Positions 49,699-62,359 of a DNA stretch of 64,000 nucleotides are shown here, in pieces. The notes under the pieces are model-generated. The model saw nothing but the letters and a program-made list of their open reading frames with translations. It did no database searches and had not been told where the DNA came from. Every line of letters begins with the position of its first letter. Position 1 is the first letter of the stretch. Position numbers and translations under genes: made by a program. Origin of the DNA: Udeniomyces pyricola (lineage: Eukaryota; Basidiomycota; Tremellomycetes; Cystofilobasidiales; Mrakiaceae); contig BCIK01000002.1 of assembly GCA_039545295.1 (NCBI GenBank), positions 940,841-1,004,840 on the forward strand, in the 5' to 3' direction.

Positions 49699-50716
49699 GA
49701 TGAGTAGTAGTAGATGTTGCGTCGCGGTAGGAATAAGAGCGTAAAGAAGAGATGGAGGTTAAAGGTATGAATATGGATGCCAATATCAGAGAATTTATAA
49801 GAGATAAGCTGATTCATAGGTGGGGTTCGTCTCGCTAAACGCTAAAAAAAAATTTGATCGATAAACCGATCCTGAGTCGGTGCAAGTCGGTCGGTCGCAC
49901 GGCCGGTCGATCTAGATCAGGCACCGCAGGATCAGGCTATGTGTCTGGGGATCTTCCTGGATAAGTAGTATGCTGTGTGGTCTATAATCACCGAGCTCTC
50001 GGTTCTGCAAACCTTTGCGGGCCGGCAGTGTCAGTAGACTCCTGAGAGAATCTTCAGACCAAGAGAAAAGAGCGACAACAAAAAAGAAGAAACGGTTGAA
50101 GAGCGGAAACTGACTATTACTAAACGTACCAGCTCCGGCGTACATTGCCACGACATTGAACGAATTTAAAAGAGCTGGTAGATCAAAGATTTGACGAATA
50201 CCTGATGATACCTCAACTACTCGGATTACACAGTACTCCAAAGAAAGGGTCTCCGTGGTCGTTGCAAGTCATATAGATGAAGGCAAGGCAAGGCCTTCTA
50301 GCGTTAAAGACGCAGACAGAATAAAAGACGAAAAACGACTGAAACCAAAAAGACAGGGCAAGAAACGAAGTCAAACCGAGAACTATATAATCAGAGAAAA
50401 AGAGAAAAACAAGAAGAAGAGGATACGATAGAGACCAAATTAAATGCAAGAAGCGGAAAAGAAGAGTACTTAGAAGGAGGGCAAAGAAAGATGAACATGG
50501 AAAAAGCTAGAGATTCCCCCCCCCTCCCCCCTGCCCTCCCAAAAAGAAGAGAAATCAAGACGAGGATGGGATCATTTGGCTCTGTGCGTGATCGCGTAGA
50601 GGAAAAAAACGGAGACGAGAGTGGTTATAGCCTCAGAGAAGAGGCCGTCATCGATGAGGAGGGCTAGGCCAGACCTCTTCTCCTCTTCCCCCCTCTCCTC
50701 CGCAAGCGTTTTATTT
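49699..50716. other. Tandem intergenic region, 1.0 kb
   Basis: 5' flank of the carrier gene and 3' flank of TUP1. It is A/G-rich from about 50060 to 50480 with C runs at 50516-50530. No gene seen. Confidence 0.45.
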
Positions 50717-53700
50717 TTAGATGGGCGCATAGCTCCAGATCCTCGCATTGAGGTCGCCCGAGCCAGAGGCGAGAAGGCCTTGAGAATTAGAGAGATCAAT
50801 AGAGATGACCGAATTCTTGTGGCCCAAGAGGACGAGCTGGACCTGGCCCGTCGAGACGTCGAAGAACTGAATCGTCCGGTCTTTGGAGCCGGATACGACC
50901 CATCGATTATCGCTCGCAACTGTGTATGGAAAGTTGAGCAGGAAGAGATGCACAAAAAAGGATTTGAAGCAGACAGACGAGTTAGGATCAGCGAATAAGT
51001 ACGCAATGAATTGGTTGAACGATGCGAGTGTCGGCCCAGTCAACGCACCGGCCACACTAAGAACGTAATCCTTGTGTCCTCCCAGAATAGTGTAGCAGGA
51101 CCCAAATCCACCGCCCATTTCTCCATTGGGCATCGGGTCCGGTGGGGGGCCGTTATGGACCGTTTGCGGGCGAGGGCTCGAGAGGTCCCAAATTCGAATT
51201 GTTCGATCCAGCGAACCGGAGCAGAGGAACTGAGGACGATGGGAACCAAAACATTGTGAGACAAAAAAAGGGGTCAGACAACCAGTTGAACTCGTCATGG
51301 CGAGAGAAAACACCAAATACAGATAATCATAAAGAAAGAAACCCACTTTGCCGTCAGAGGAGAAGGATATGCTGTAGACCGAATCACTATGACCTGCGAG
51401 TCGAGCAACTTGCACACCCGTCTTGGTGTCCCAGATACGAATAGCCGCGTCCAAGCTTCCAGCGGCAATCAGTCGACCATCGGGCGAGAACGCGACACTA
51501 GGCAATGTTGGAGCAAAACATCGCGGTTTCAGCCAGTGTCAGCTGAAATGCGCGCGAACATGCAAGCCATAGGGTTTTTGCAAGTATCTATCAAATGCAG
51601 TTCAAGCAAATACTCACCTTGTGAGTCCAGCATCAACCTGGACCTGATCTTGCTGAACAGTGTCCTCGACCTTGAGGTCAAACTTGCAGGATCCTGTCTC
51701 GACATCCCAAATTCGAACGCTCTTGTCGCCACTACCGCTAGCAAGACTCCTGCCGTCAGAACTGAACTGAATCGAGTAAATTTCCTGGGTGTGGCCTTGA
51801 AGAAGGTGACGAATCCGACGTTTGGCGACGTCCCAAATGCGGATTTGGCGATCTTCAGCGCCGGTGGCGAGGTGCTGACCCGAGGGAGAGAAGCAGAGCG
51901 TTCGAATGTATAGGTCGCCTCGGTTGTAGGATGGGGCCTCGTCTTGGAGAACACTAAATCAACCAAAGAAATGTAGTAAGAGATACATACGTTTGCCCCA
52001 GGACATGGACAGGACAGGCGAAAGCCGACCTACCAGCTCTTGACACCAGTCTTAGTATCAAAAATCTGAACCGTTTTGTTGCAACCCGTGGCGAGCCATT
52101 TGCCATCATGCGAGAATCGGACGCAACACACAACACTATTGAGACAGATAAATTCCGGATGAGTCAGACACACGGAAGGCTTCTTCCTTCTTTGAACAAT
52201 TCGGTGGCCCATCGTAGTCAACGACAGTAACACGAGTCAGAAGCCAACACACACCTATCATGGACAAAAGTGTGGACCAGAGACACGTCGAGAATCTTTT
52301 TTGACTTGGCGCTCCATCCAACAACCCAATCACCACCCTCCTTCTTGAGTTCTTTGGCCGTGGCATCGAGATCGATATCGGACAGGATTGGGGTTTGGTT
52401 TGGGGACCGCGTGAGAGCACTGCTCATCGGCGTTTGTTGTTGCTGCTGATGTTGATGCTGGTGCTTTTGTCGCTGCTGTTGCTGCGCGTATGTCGGTCCG
52501 CCACTCGCATTAGACGTCGATCGTGGCGCAGGTGGTGGTGGAGGGTTGCCAGAGAAGGAAACCGAGTTTGATGGAGGGAGGCCCCCAGAGCCTCTGGCGG
52601 AAGCATATGACGACGAAGTGTTAGGAGGAGGAAGAGGAGAGCGGTGAGCAGAACCTTGCTGAGGTTGCTGGGTGGAATGAAGCAAAGGGACCAGATCCGA
52701 CGCAGTCGCGTTGGCTTCACGCGACGATACCGATGGCAGGGGTTGCGACGATACAGAGGAACCAGAGTTGGGATGTCGATGTGACGATGGCAAAGGTGGC
52801 AAGGTGGTTGAAGTGTGACCTGTAAAGGCGATGTATGACAAAGATTTGCGTCAACCCACGACCAAAAGGGAGATATGGGATAACGACCTGAGTCACTTGA
52901 GTCATCCCGGAGCGAATAGCACCGCTTCGCAACCACTTACCTGACGCTTCGGCCTCTTTGCTCTTGGATCCACTCATCTGTGTACCCGGTGGGGGACCTA
53001 AGAAACCGATTTGCGGCCCTGTGCGATCGCGGTCCCGGTCACCAGCCCGATCGTTTGTCCCAGCCGTCCCAGGAGCGGGACCTGCAGGGGGCAAGGTAGG
53101 CGGAGGTCCTCCGGCATAAGACGATAATCCATGGGGCGATTGCTGCTGATGTTGCTGTTGCTGAGAAGCAGGTCCGCTTTGCGACATGAGGGATATGAGC
53201 TTGGTCGAGGAAGGGGTTTGGGAGGAAGGTAGAGAGCTTCGGTTGCTCGTGCCCGCAGGCACAGAAAGCCCCCTTGCCTCGAAAAGACGTCGCAGGTGAC
53301 TGATTTCGTGTTCGTATCTGAATGACGAGGTCAAATGGAAGTAAACAACCGAACAATGGCGAGAAATCGGGCGGGTTGGTGGTATTAGCTCTACGACGGA
53401 CGCGAGGCGGAGAGACCAGACGCGATGGAGGGTAGAAAGAGCAGGAAGAGACTGACTCTTGGCAGGCCGAGACGTGAGCGGCCTCGAGCTCAAAGAGGTT
53501 TTGTCGGATGAGCTGGGTTTCTTGAATCTGGCTAAGGACTGGATCGGAGCGACGCGAGGTCCAGCGAAACGATCGTGTCGATGTTGGCGCAGGCACAAGG
53601 GAGTGGGATGGGAGACAGGGCCGTCAGCGTCAATTGAGTTGAGCTGGCAAGACCGCCCGTCGCGCCGAAGTACATGCGACAGAAATCATGGCTCACGCAC

Positions 53701-54213
53701 CTTTGGCCTCCATTTCGTCCCGCTGGATTTTCCACATGTTGGCATCCGCACTCAGAACATCGAATTCACGTTTAACGACGTCCAGGAGTTCACCGAGCCT
53801 CGTCGATGGCGGAAGGCCGGCTAGGCTGGCCGGGATAGGCAAGATGGATGTCGGGTGAGGCGGCTGCTGAGGGATCGGCTGCTGTTGCTGCTGTTGTTGC
53901 TGCTGTTGCTGTTGCTGCTGAGCCAGGATGGACGAAGGTGGAGCTGATCCAGATGTATGAGGTGGTCGATGAGTCTGAGTTGAGAGTGATGAGGTGAGGT
54001 GCGTATGTGTGTGTGTGAATGATGGATGAGACGTAGAGACCGAGGACGACAAAAGGGTTGAGATGTGAGGGATGGAACAAAGGCGAGTGGCAGAAGTGAG
54101 GACTGATTGAGTACCTGCACGATTGAGAAGCGGAGAGGGACGAGCGAGATGAGGGGAGTCTAAAGAAAGAGGGTGATGTGGAGGCTTACGTTGATGATGC
54201 TGTAGGACGCCAT
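50717..54213 (-). CDS. TUP1: TUP1-type WD40 transcriptional co-repressor
   Basis: The N-terminal tetramerisation coiled coil is clear: [33 protein letters not shown], then [21 protein letters not shown] Gln/Pro/Ser-rich linker follows, with a polyQ of about 14 near 53880-53925. Seven-bladed WD40 propeller: [139 protein letters not shown]. Exon 1 (54190-54213, MASYSIIN) joins in phase to 53974 ([15 protein letters not shown]). Tup1 acts in the nucleus with Cyc8/Ssn6, recruited by DNA-binding proteins, to repress many gene sets including mating, stress and nutrient genes. Confidence 0.93.
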
Positions 54214-55422
54214 GGTCGGACGCGTTGGTGGATGGGGGTTATGGAGGAAAGGGGATGAATTCAGCTTCCAGCCCGGGACGGAGGGGAACTTGGAGTGGGG
54301 GCAGGCTAGTAGTGAAGGGGGTGGGGGTGGACGGGCAGGAACGATGTGATCTGAGGGTTATGAGGGACCGGTTGGATGGGGCGGTGAGGACGATATATAT
54401 ATATGATCTGAGCTAGGATGGCGGACGATGATGGGCAGGGAGGGGAGGGAAGACGACGTTCAAGGCTGAAGAGAGCAGGTCATCAACTCATCAGAAGGGT
54501 GCCAATATCGAACGGCGGGCAAGACGGGTATTACTGGTCGAGGCAGCTGCTGGTCGATTGTCAAACCAGTGCCTTGCTGGCGCAGTTGCTGCTGCTTGCT
54601 GGCGATTATTGTATATTTCACATTCCAGCAAACCTGAGTGAATATTGTATGAACAATCATGTAAGCCGCTGGCCGTTGGTCACCGGTCAGAGTGAGTCGA
54701 ACCTGTTTGAACTCGCGATCGATCCAAGTCGGGAGGGCAATCAGCTGAGAATGATCCACCCTCACGCGTCACGCTCGGCTCCTGAATTGGCAATCGGTCG
54801 TCGCTTGTTCTTTTCTGTCACGCTACATAATAAGGCCTTTCGATCGACGGCGCGCGCCAATTCATCAGGCTGGATTGCCTTGCCGTCGTTGTACGTTGTT
54901 TGTTGCCCCCGATCGAGTCGAGGCTGTCTGCATTGTTCTTGAATCGTAATAAGGCTTCCGCCCTTTGTACTTCGTCTGCGGAGACGTGTCTTTTGTACTG
55001 CCCCTCACGCGATGGGGTCCTTGTGTAAGCAACTTTGTTGTTCGTTGTCTACATCCATCCAACAGTCCTCGCTGGACCGCCTGTGGCCATCAACAGCCAG
55101 TAGCTGGTCCGACAATTATAATCGCCTGATCAGGCTTCATCAATCCGCTTCCACCTTCAATCTTTCCTTTCTCGACCTTGCACTTCTCCCGCCCGAGGCC
55201 GGTCTTTCTTTCTTCTCTCACATAACCCTCTGTCGCTCTCCATCGTCTCTCACCGCTGACCCTGGAATATTGACAGCAGCTATCCCTTTCAACCAATGCT
55301 TGTCTCAACGCCGCGTTTACAACCCGTCATCACCGGCCGCGCATCTCATCCCATTTCGCATCTACGCACCAAACAATCCAACCACCCATTCCTCAACCTG
55401 ATTCTGTCTCATGAGACTGCCA
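54214..55422. other. Divergent intergenic region, 1.2 kb
   Basis: 5' flank of TUP1 with a (TA)n tract at about 54393-54403, then mixed sequence up to the small gene at 55423. No coding gene supported. Confidence 0.45.
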
Positions 55423-56294
55423 TGACAGCTCCTGTATCGCATCGTTTGCCTGGCGTCAGCGAAGTGCTTGGCATGACCACCCCAGCGTTAGATGCTTCAT
55501 GGCCGTCAATCGTGAGTAGTCCCGTCGCTCCACTGTAGTGTCGAGTACGCATCTGTGCTCGGCTAAACCCAACGGCCATCTCGTACCTGGCATGCCTGAC
55601 ATCGTACTTGAACTGACGATTTCCACTCTGTTGCTTATGGCCTAGCTCTCTGCTTCTCGCTCACAATGTACCAACAGCGGCAGATTACCTCCCATCGATA
55701 CCCATGACACGCCTGCTGGCCTGCGGAATTTTCCCTCACTCGCCCTCATCAGCCCGACGTCGAACCGAATCCCATCATCATCTCGGTTCAGCAACACGTC
55801 GAGTCCCAGAAGGATGGGCGCCAATCGATCCAAACTGAGGTAAGCCACATTTTCCTGTCTCATTTCTTGAGAGCTTGTGCGGTTCCAACTTGTGCTGACG
55901 AAAGGATCGTATGATAACTTATTTTCGTAGGCCTGCCCTCACTATCCTTTTACCTTCTCTGACGCATCACAAACATCCATGTGAGCGGAGTAAGCTCGGA
56001 TCCAATCACCTTTGTCATCACCTTCTGGCGACCCAATCCAACAGCAGTGTCGGCATCAGCCTGAGCGAGCGCCATAAGCTCGAGCGGCACTCGACAGAAG
56101 CGACAGACAGTCCGCTCGCTCATCTTGTCATTCTTTCTCGCACGAACCGCAAGTCTGGGAAGATTGAGCGGGTGAGGGTGCTTGTTGGTGGACGAGCGAG
56201 TGGAATGTCTGTGGTGCCGGGACACAAGGCTAGCGGCTTGTCGAAGCGATTTCGGGAGCCCAAAAGGGAGATTGGCCATGATGTAGGAGTTTGA
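55423..56294 (+). CDS. Hypothetical small protein with LPGVSEVLG start
   Basis: Not recognised. Three exons can be joined: 55423-55512 (MTAPVSHRLPGVSEVLGMTT...), about 55646-55840 (LSASRCTNSGRLPPIDTHDT... to ANRSKLR), and about 55931-56294. The splice signals are gtgag/ctag and gtaagc/cgtag. The first two exons are Ser/Pro-rich, with an LPGVSEVL-type short motif sometimes seen at the start of fungal regulators. The third exon's frame (RPALTILLPSLTHHKHPCER...) depends on the phase of intron 2 and may be wrong. No domain is recognised. Confidence 0.4.
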
Positions 56295-56616
56295 AAACGG
56301 AAACGCATATATTCGTGGTATCGCTGGAGGGTATGTTTATGTATGAGATGAGATCCACCAGATGGTAACAAGGAATCCTGACTAGGACAATGATGCAAGA
56401 CAACATTGAAGGCACAGTGACATGACGAGCACGTCGGATGAACATATAATGCAGCGAATAAACACGATCATCATTTAAATCAACCCTGCCGTCTCTCTCC
56501 AAGGACTGTTGCCACTCGCTCTCTCGACTTTCCCCTTGCAATCTCATCGAGCATCTTCCCTCCTTCTCCCATAGTCCCCATCGCGACCTCTTCCACTCCA
56601 TTCATCTCATCTCATC
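56295..56616. other. Short intergenic region
   Basis: 5' flank of the RNPS1-like gene; nothing notable seen. Confidence 0.4.
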
Positions 56617-58293
56617 ATGCGAGGCCGCTCTACCTCTCCTAAACCTCTCAGGTCCGCCTCCCGCTCCAACAGTCCTGCTGAATCCGAGTTCAAGGTCATC
56701 ATCATCCAGAACCTCACCACCAGTCAGTACGAGCGACCCCACCTCCTTACGTCGAGGTCCATGGTCTTGCGTGCACACAGTCCATTCACTCATACCATCA
56801 CTCTCCAATCTTGCTATAAACACCTGTAGACGTTTCGAAAGCCCACCTTCGCGAAATCTTTGGCCAGTACGGAGCCATCAGCGGCATTGATCTTCCCCTC
56901 TTCAACAAGAGTGAGTCACGACCGATTCTGTCCCAGACCTTTCCTCGCATACACGTCCCTCGATGCTCGCATACTCGCGTCTCGTTCTCCGTCTCTCGCC
57001 GCTCTCATATAGATATGGTACCTGCTGCAAGGACTCGTAATATACAGCCAAACTACCCGTGCACCTTTTCCAGATCAAATCTCAGCACAGACAGCGAAAA
57101 TGGCGCGCGTACTGACGCGATGCTCTTCTCTTCCTTGTTCCCCTGATTTGTTCACCCCCCTTCCACCCCGCGCCTTGCTGACCTCTCCGTCTTTTACACG
57201 TAGCCGGACAAAATCGAGGCAAAGCCGCTATCGAGTACACCCTTCCTGCATCAGCCTCCAAGGCAGTCTCTCACATGAACGAGGGCTCTCTCGACGGCAA
57301 AACGCTTTCGGTCGAGCTTTCGGATCTTCCCCTGCCTGCACCCGAAGCGGAGCGTCCCCTCAATCGTTCGGTCTCTCGTTCGCGATCCCGCTCGCCATTG
57401 CCCAGAAGAAGGCGCTCTTTCTCGAGGTCGAGGAGTCGAGACGGCCCCCGCGAGGCCGGGCCCCGTCGACGCGACTTGCGGAGCCGAAGCAGGAGCCGAG
57501 GTCCGAGAAGGAGCGTATCTCCCGCCTACCGAAGGGGAGATTTTGGTACCCGAGACAGCTACGGTCCGAGGGGAGGTGGAAGGGGAGGATTTGGAGGTGG
57601 ACGAGGCATGGACCATGGTACCTACAGATCTAGGGGTGGTCGTGATGTTAGAGCGTCGTACGGCAGTGACCGGAGGAGGAGTCCAAGCCCTCCCAGGCGA
57701 GGGTATCAGCGAGGCGCTTTCAGACGGAGAAGTCCAAGCTACGAGAGGGGTGGCAGGAGGAGCCCTAGCCGAGAACGAGGCCGCGGAGGCCCTCAAAGAC
57801 GGTACGTGACCGTCGTTTTCTCTTGTTTTAAATGGTTGAACAGCCTGAAATACATGGGTATAAAACCTTGTTGACGCTTTCTTGTTGACCTGTCTTTTTG
57901 CGCTTTGACAGAAGCCTTACTCGCTCCCTCTCTCGCTCCCTCTCTCGCTCTCGTTCGCGCTCTCGCTCTCGTTCGTTCTCTCGGTCTCGATCTCGATCTC
58001 GATCTCGGTTCTCCTCTCGATCCCGCTCGCGCTCACGCTCACCGTCGAGGAGCAGGAGCCGAAGCCGAAGCAAGAGCAAGAGCCGACTGCGCTCCGTCTC
58101 GCGCTCAAGGTCGCGTAGCGGATCCATCGCAAGGAGCAAAAGCCCAATTCGAAGTGGAAGCCTGTCTAGGTCCAGGTCTCGATCTGCTTCGAGGTCAAAG
58201 TCGAGGTCCGCTTCGAGATCCAAGTCGAGGTCTAGGTCGAGGTCTAGGTCGAAGTCTAGGTCGAAGTCGCGGTCTCAGAGTCGCTCGCCTTGA
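56617..58293 (+). CDS. RNPS1-like splicing factor (RRM plus long RS domain)
   Basis: Four exons close in frame: 56617-56722, 56830-56910, 57204-57801 and 57912-58293 (388 aa). The RRM spans roughly residues 25-105: FKVIIIQNLT (RNP2), SKAHLREIFGQYGAISGIDL, then GQNRGKAAIEY (RNP1) and AVSHMNEGSLDGKTLSVEL. An RGG/RS region follows, then exon 4, almost pure Arg-Ser dipeptides in arrays (about 125 residues). This layout matches RNPS1 of the ASAP/PSAP complexes attached to the exon junction complex, but other single-RRM SR proteins are possible. Nuclear speckle localisation and SR-kinase phosphorylation are expected. Exon 4 DNA is a degenerate CGCTCT/TCGAGG repeat. Confidence 0.85.
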
Positions 58294-58678
58294 AGCGACG
58301 AAGCGCAACGTTTCGCAACAGATTACTAGGCGCGAGGGAGGTGCTGAGTCGTGCGGCGGTGTTGGTCTTGACGCTGGTTGAGAGGGGCGGGTTTGATATC
58401 GTGCTTGGCTTTGGTTATGGATATATGATGACGAGTTCCCTCGGCAAGAAGTGTGTTGTAAGATTGCAAAGGAGTGCTATGTCAGTGATGGCAAGACGAA
58501 AAAAAGAAAAGAAAAAAAAGCAAGGCAAAAAGACGCGCCTGCCAAGTGAATAAAATCTCGAGAAGCTGCAGGTGGAAATGAATCAGAATCATGTATGAAC
58601 GTACCAACTCGCCGCCCTTCCTTGTACTGACCCACCCTCTTCGACCCCTTCGACCCCTTCGACCGACCTCCCTTCGGC
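58294..58678. other. Intergenic region between splicing factor and UTP25
   Basis: 3' flank of the RNPS1-like gene and 5' flank of UTP25. A CTTCGACCC triplication is present at about 58639-58662. No gene seen. Confidence 0.45.
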
Positions 58679-61600
58679 ATGACCACCCCAGCCGCTCTCA
58701 AGCTACTCACCCTTCTTAACGTCTCGGCCGTTGATCCCAGGAACAAGCGCCGGCTCAACCTTCAATCATCCAGCACTCCCTCGCCGCGCATCCTTGAATC
58801 AACTTCTGCTTCGTCCCCGTCTGTCCCAGCCTCGATTATCACCACCACCAAGCCAGCGACAACCAAGCGCAAGAAGAGTCTCATTTGGGCAGAAGAACTT
58901 GAGATTGGTCCCTCTGGTAGCACTCATGGATCACCCGTCGTCAAGTCGGCCAAGAAGGCTTGCGTCGGCTTTGCGAGCGAGGGGTCACCGGCAGACGAAG
59001 AGACCAAGAAGGGAAAGCAAGTCGCGACTGAAGCCGATGCCGAAGACATTTTGCTCGAGCAAGGTGATTCGGATGATGAGGAGACGCCTTCAGGTAGGTT
59101 TCTGCTTCAAACCCAGGATGATCCGGTCCAGGACGGATTGGGAGGCGCGTGATAAACCTGCCAAGGACTCGATTCGACTAATGGTCCATTCTTTCCTCGC
59201 GTGTGTCCGCCCTGGATTTTAGGTGCGTCGTCTATGGCTCAGGACGCCTTCCACACTCATTTTGGACCAACCCCGGACGCCAAGATCTTCACACCAGAAT
59301 CGATAGAGTCAGCCTCTGACTCCTCCAAATGGAAGACCTCGAGGAAAGTTAAGGGTGGCATGGGGCAGATTATCGAGTCTCTGCCTGTCGGAAGCGAAGG
59401 ACCAGATACCAAGGCCAAGGTTAGCCGACCATCGTCCTCAATCGATCCATTACTATCTCGGCGCAAGTGGGCTGATGCAAGTTTCGCCTTTTCAGATTGT
59501 CGATAGCCTGATGGATCAGTTCAAGACACTGCCTTCCTCGACCGCGGCGGCTTCTTCGAGCTCGCATCACCTCGACCCGCTGCAGGCGTCTGTTCTTTCA
59601 ACCATCGGCGCCTATCAAGATCTTTACCTCTCAAAGGTCGAGCTTGAGGAGAGGGAGAGAGTCCGAGATGTGACGCTTCTGCACGCCGTGAACCACGTCA
59701 TGAAGTCCGTCCCCTTCCCTCCTACAATGCTTGATCCTCGTCGTTCTTGGACGTGTTCCCGCTAACTCTCGATTAACTTGACCTACCAGGACTCGACGAC
59801 GTATTCTCAAAACAAACGAGAAGCTGGCTCACGAGGCCGCTGCCGAGTCTTCCAAGGCCCCGAAATCTAACCCTTCGACCGGTGCGGCCACCGCCGATCC
59901 TCGTGACCAAGGCTTCACCAGACCCAAGATCCTCATCCTCCTTCCGTTCCGGTCTAGCGCCCTCCTCTGGATCAACTCTCTCCTCTCCCTGTTCCCTCCG
60001 ACGACTCAATCCCAAACGGAGAACAAGTCTCGATTCCTCTCGGAGTTCTCGCTACCACCGGGGGTCGCGGATCGATTGGTCGAAAAGGCAGGAGAGTGGC
60101 CCAAGGACCATGTCGATACCTTCAAGGGCAATGTCGATGACAACTTCCGTGTCGGCATCAAGGTCACTCGTAAGAGTGTCAAGCTGTTCGGAGGCTTCTA
60201 CGGCTCCGATATTGTCGTCGGCAGCCCGCTTGGACTGAGGATGAGCATAGAGAAGGAGAAGTAAGTTGGAATTCTCAGCCAGGATGTGGATCTATCCGGC
60301 GTTATTCATGAACTGCTTAGCTTATCGAACATTTCATTTTGCTCTTCGATCACCTTGCCCCTTGTCACTCACAGGAGTGCTGATTTCCTCTCGTCGATAG
60401 AGATTGTTGTCGCTGACCAGCTCGACGCGATGACCATGCAGAATTGGGAGCACGTTCAGGTACGTCTCCTCGGGTTTCCCCCTTTTACGTACTCTAATTG
60501 CTTTGGGTCCGTTAAGGAATAATCTTTGCTGGCTATGACATCTTATCTCATCTCCTTTCTGGTTCCTTTGTCTCTATGGAATGCAGTTCATCTTTTCCAA
60601 GCTCAACGCCCTTCCTGACGACGCTCATGGCTGCGACTTTTCTCGAGTCAAGCCGTGGTACCTCGACGGACAGTACGTAAAACATCCCTTTTTTCCTCGT
60701 TTTTCCTCATAGCACCTTGGAACTCATGCCTTACGCCCCCCCCTCCCCCCCCCCTCCCTTCCGGACAATCGATTTCTTTTTTGGTCTATAGTTCCAAGTA
60801 TTTGCGACAAACCATCTTGCTTTCATCGTACGAGACACCCGAGATGCGTTCGCTCTACAACAAGAGTCTTACCAATGTCGCCGGCAAGGTCCGGACCGAA
60901 GGACCCTCGGATGGTGAACTTCTCAAAGTCAAGCGTGGCGTCAAGCAGGTATGTTTCTTGCACTTTGGATCGCAACCTGCGGACTGCAATCGATTTTTGG
61001 TCTGTCACATTTCTACCAAAACCTTTGACTTGGCTTTGCTCATACCTTTTCTATCTTCGAACCTCTCAATTCAGGTGTTCACTCGCTTCGAGGCTCTCGA
61101 CCCTAACGCCGAGCCCGACGTGCGCTTCGACATGTTCACGACCAAGTTCCTCCCTTCGATCCTCAAGTCGGCGGTCATGTCGTCCAACACCATCATTGTC
61201 GTCCCAAGTTACTTTGACTTTGTCCGAGTTCAGAGTTGGATGAGGAAGCAGAGCGGAATGAGCTTTGCCGCTATTTCTGAGTGAGTTAGGGGGTGGTCTT
61301 ATTTGGCACCTTTGCATGTCGACGGTTTCGTTCTGCCATATGCTCAGAGATTCTTGTGTTGCACGACTGACCGCCCGTTATATCTCTCGTTTTCTGTCCT
61401 CAAATCGATAGATACTCCTCCAACCAAGAAATTTCGCGCGCCCGAACCTCTTTCTTCAAGGGCTCCAAGTCTCTTCTGCTCATCACCGAGCGATTCCACT
61501 TCTACCGACGGTACCGACTCAGAGGGGCCAAGACTTACGTCTTCTACCAACTCCCCGACCACGCCGTCTTCTATCCGGAGCTCGTGTCGTTCTCGTTCCT

Positions 61601-61778
61601 AAAGGGACGGTCGGACGCTGAGGGTGATGACGCCGAGGTTGAGGTTGACGAAGGAGAGGTTAGCACGAGGGTCATGTTCTCCAAATGGGACTGGATGAAA
61701 CTCGAGCGGGTCGTCGGAACTGAGGACGCGAAGAAGATGATTGCTGTCGGCAGCGAGAGCGTCTTTACATTCATCTAA
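58679..61778 (+). CDS. UTP25: UTP25, small-subunit processome protein
   Basis: Nucleolar factor for early 18S rRNA processing, structurally a degenerate DEAD-box-like helicase. Disordered acidic N-terminus (exon 58679-59093), then [124 protein letters not shown] and [20 protein letters not shown], with the C-terminal [14 protein letters not shown] at 61778. VADQLDAM takes the place of a DEAD box, so ATPase activity is probably lost, as in other Utp25 proteins. Several short introns; one (about 60676-60791) holds a C-rich run. Confidence 0.92.
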
Positions 61779-62359
61779 GGCATCCTCTTTGCTCATCTGC
61801 TTTCTTTCTTCCTCATCTTTTTGCTTCGCTTGTTTTGTTTGTGATGTTTGGATCCCATCTCTGTTTTGCTCTCCAATATGTGCTATACGTATCTTCAGTG
61901 GCCGCTTAGGCTCTCTAAGTGATTCAGTCGTCTTGACATCTATCGAGCTGACAACTCGCTTTTCTCTTCAGTTCAAGCCTTCAGTCATACACTTTCCGCG
62001 TTGTCTGCGAGGACTCCTCGTACTAACGCGTTCCGTGTATCAGAAGGACTCGTGAGAGCTGACGATATGATCGGGGTGACATTAGTGGTGCATCCCCGCT
62101 AGGGGCTCTCCCCTGTTCCCTTGCCCCTTACTCCTCGCCCATCGCCTGTCGCCCCTCTTTCCCCTGTTTCACTTTGGTTAAAATATGCCCTTCCCCCTGA
62201 TTCCATGCTTTCCTTACATTAACCATCACTATCTACTTCATTCGTTTCCATCTTTTGTCCTTTCCCCCAGGTCAGCCCGTACCGCTCGAACGCTGGATTG
62301 CATCCATACTCACACAAAGCTGACTCTGCCCTTGCTATGGATCCCTTTTTCCATGCAGT
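61779..62359. other. Intergenic region and probable leader of the last gene
   Basis: 3' flank of UTP25, then pyrimidine-rich sequence. The tract before 62360 (...tttttccatgcag) looks like a 3' splice site, so a 5'-UTR or coding exon of the next gene may lie here. Confidence 0.4.

Noticed and set aside
50621..50998. Plus-strand frame opposite the TUP1 C-terminus
   Set aside because: Shadow of WD40 exons.
55950..56279. Minus-strand frame with a CRFC motif as a zinc-finger gene
   Set aside because: Only one CxxC pair, no partner ligands, and it overlaps a plus-strand exon candidate with plausible splice sites.
57828..58223. Asp/Leu- and Glu/Arg-rich minus-strand frames
   Set aside because: Antisense of the Arg-Ser repeats in the RNPS1-like gene.
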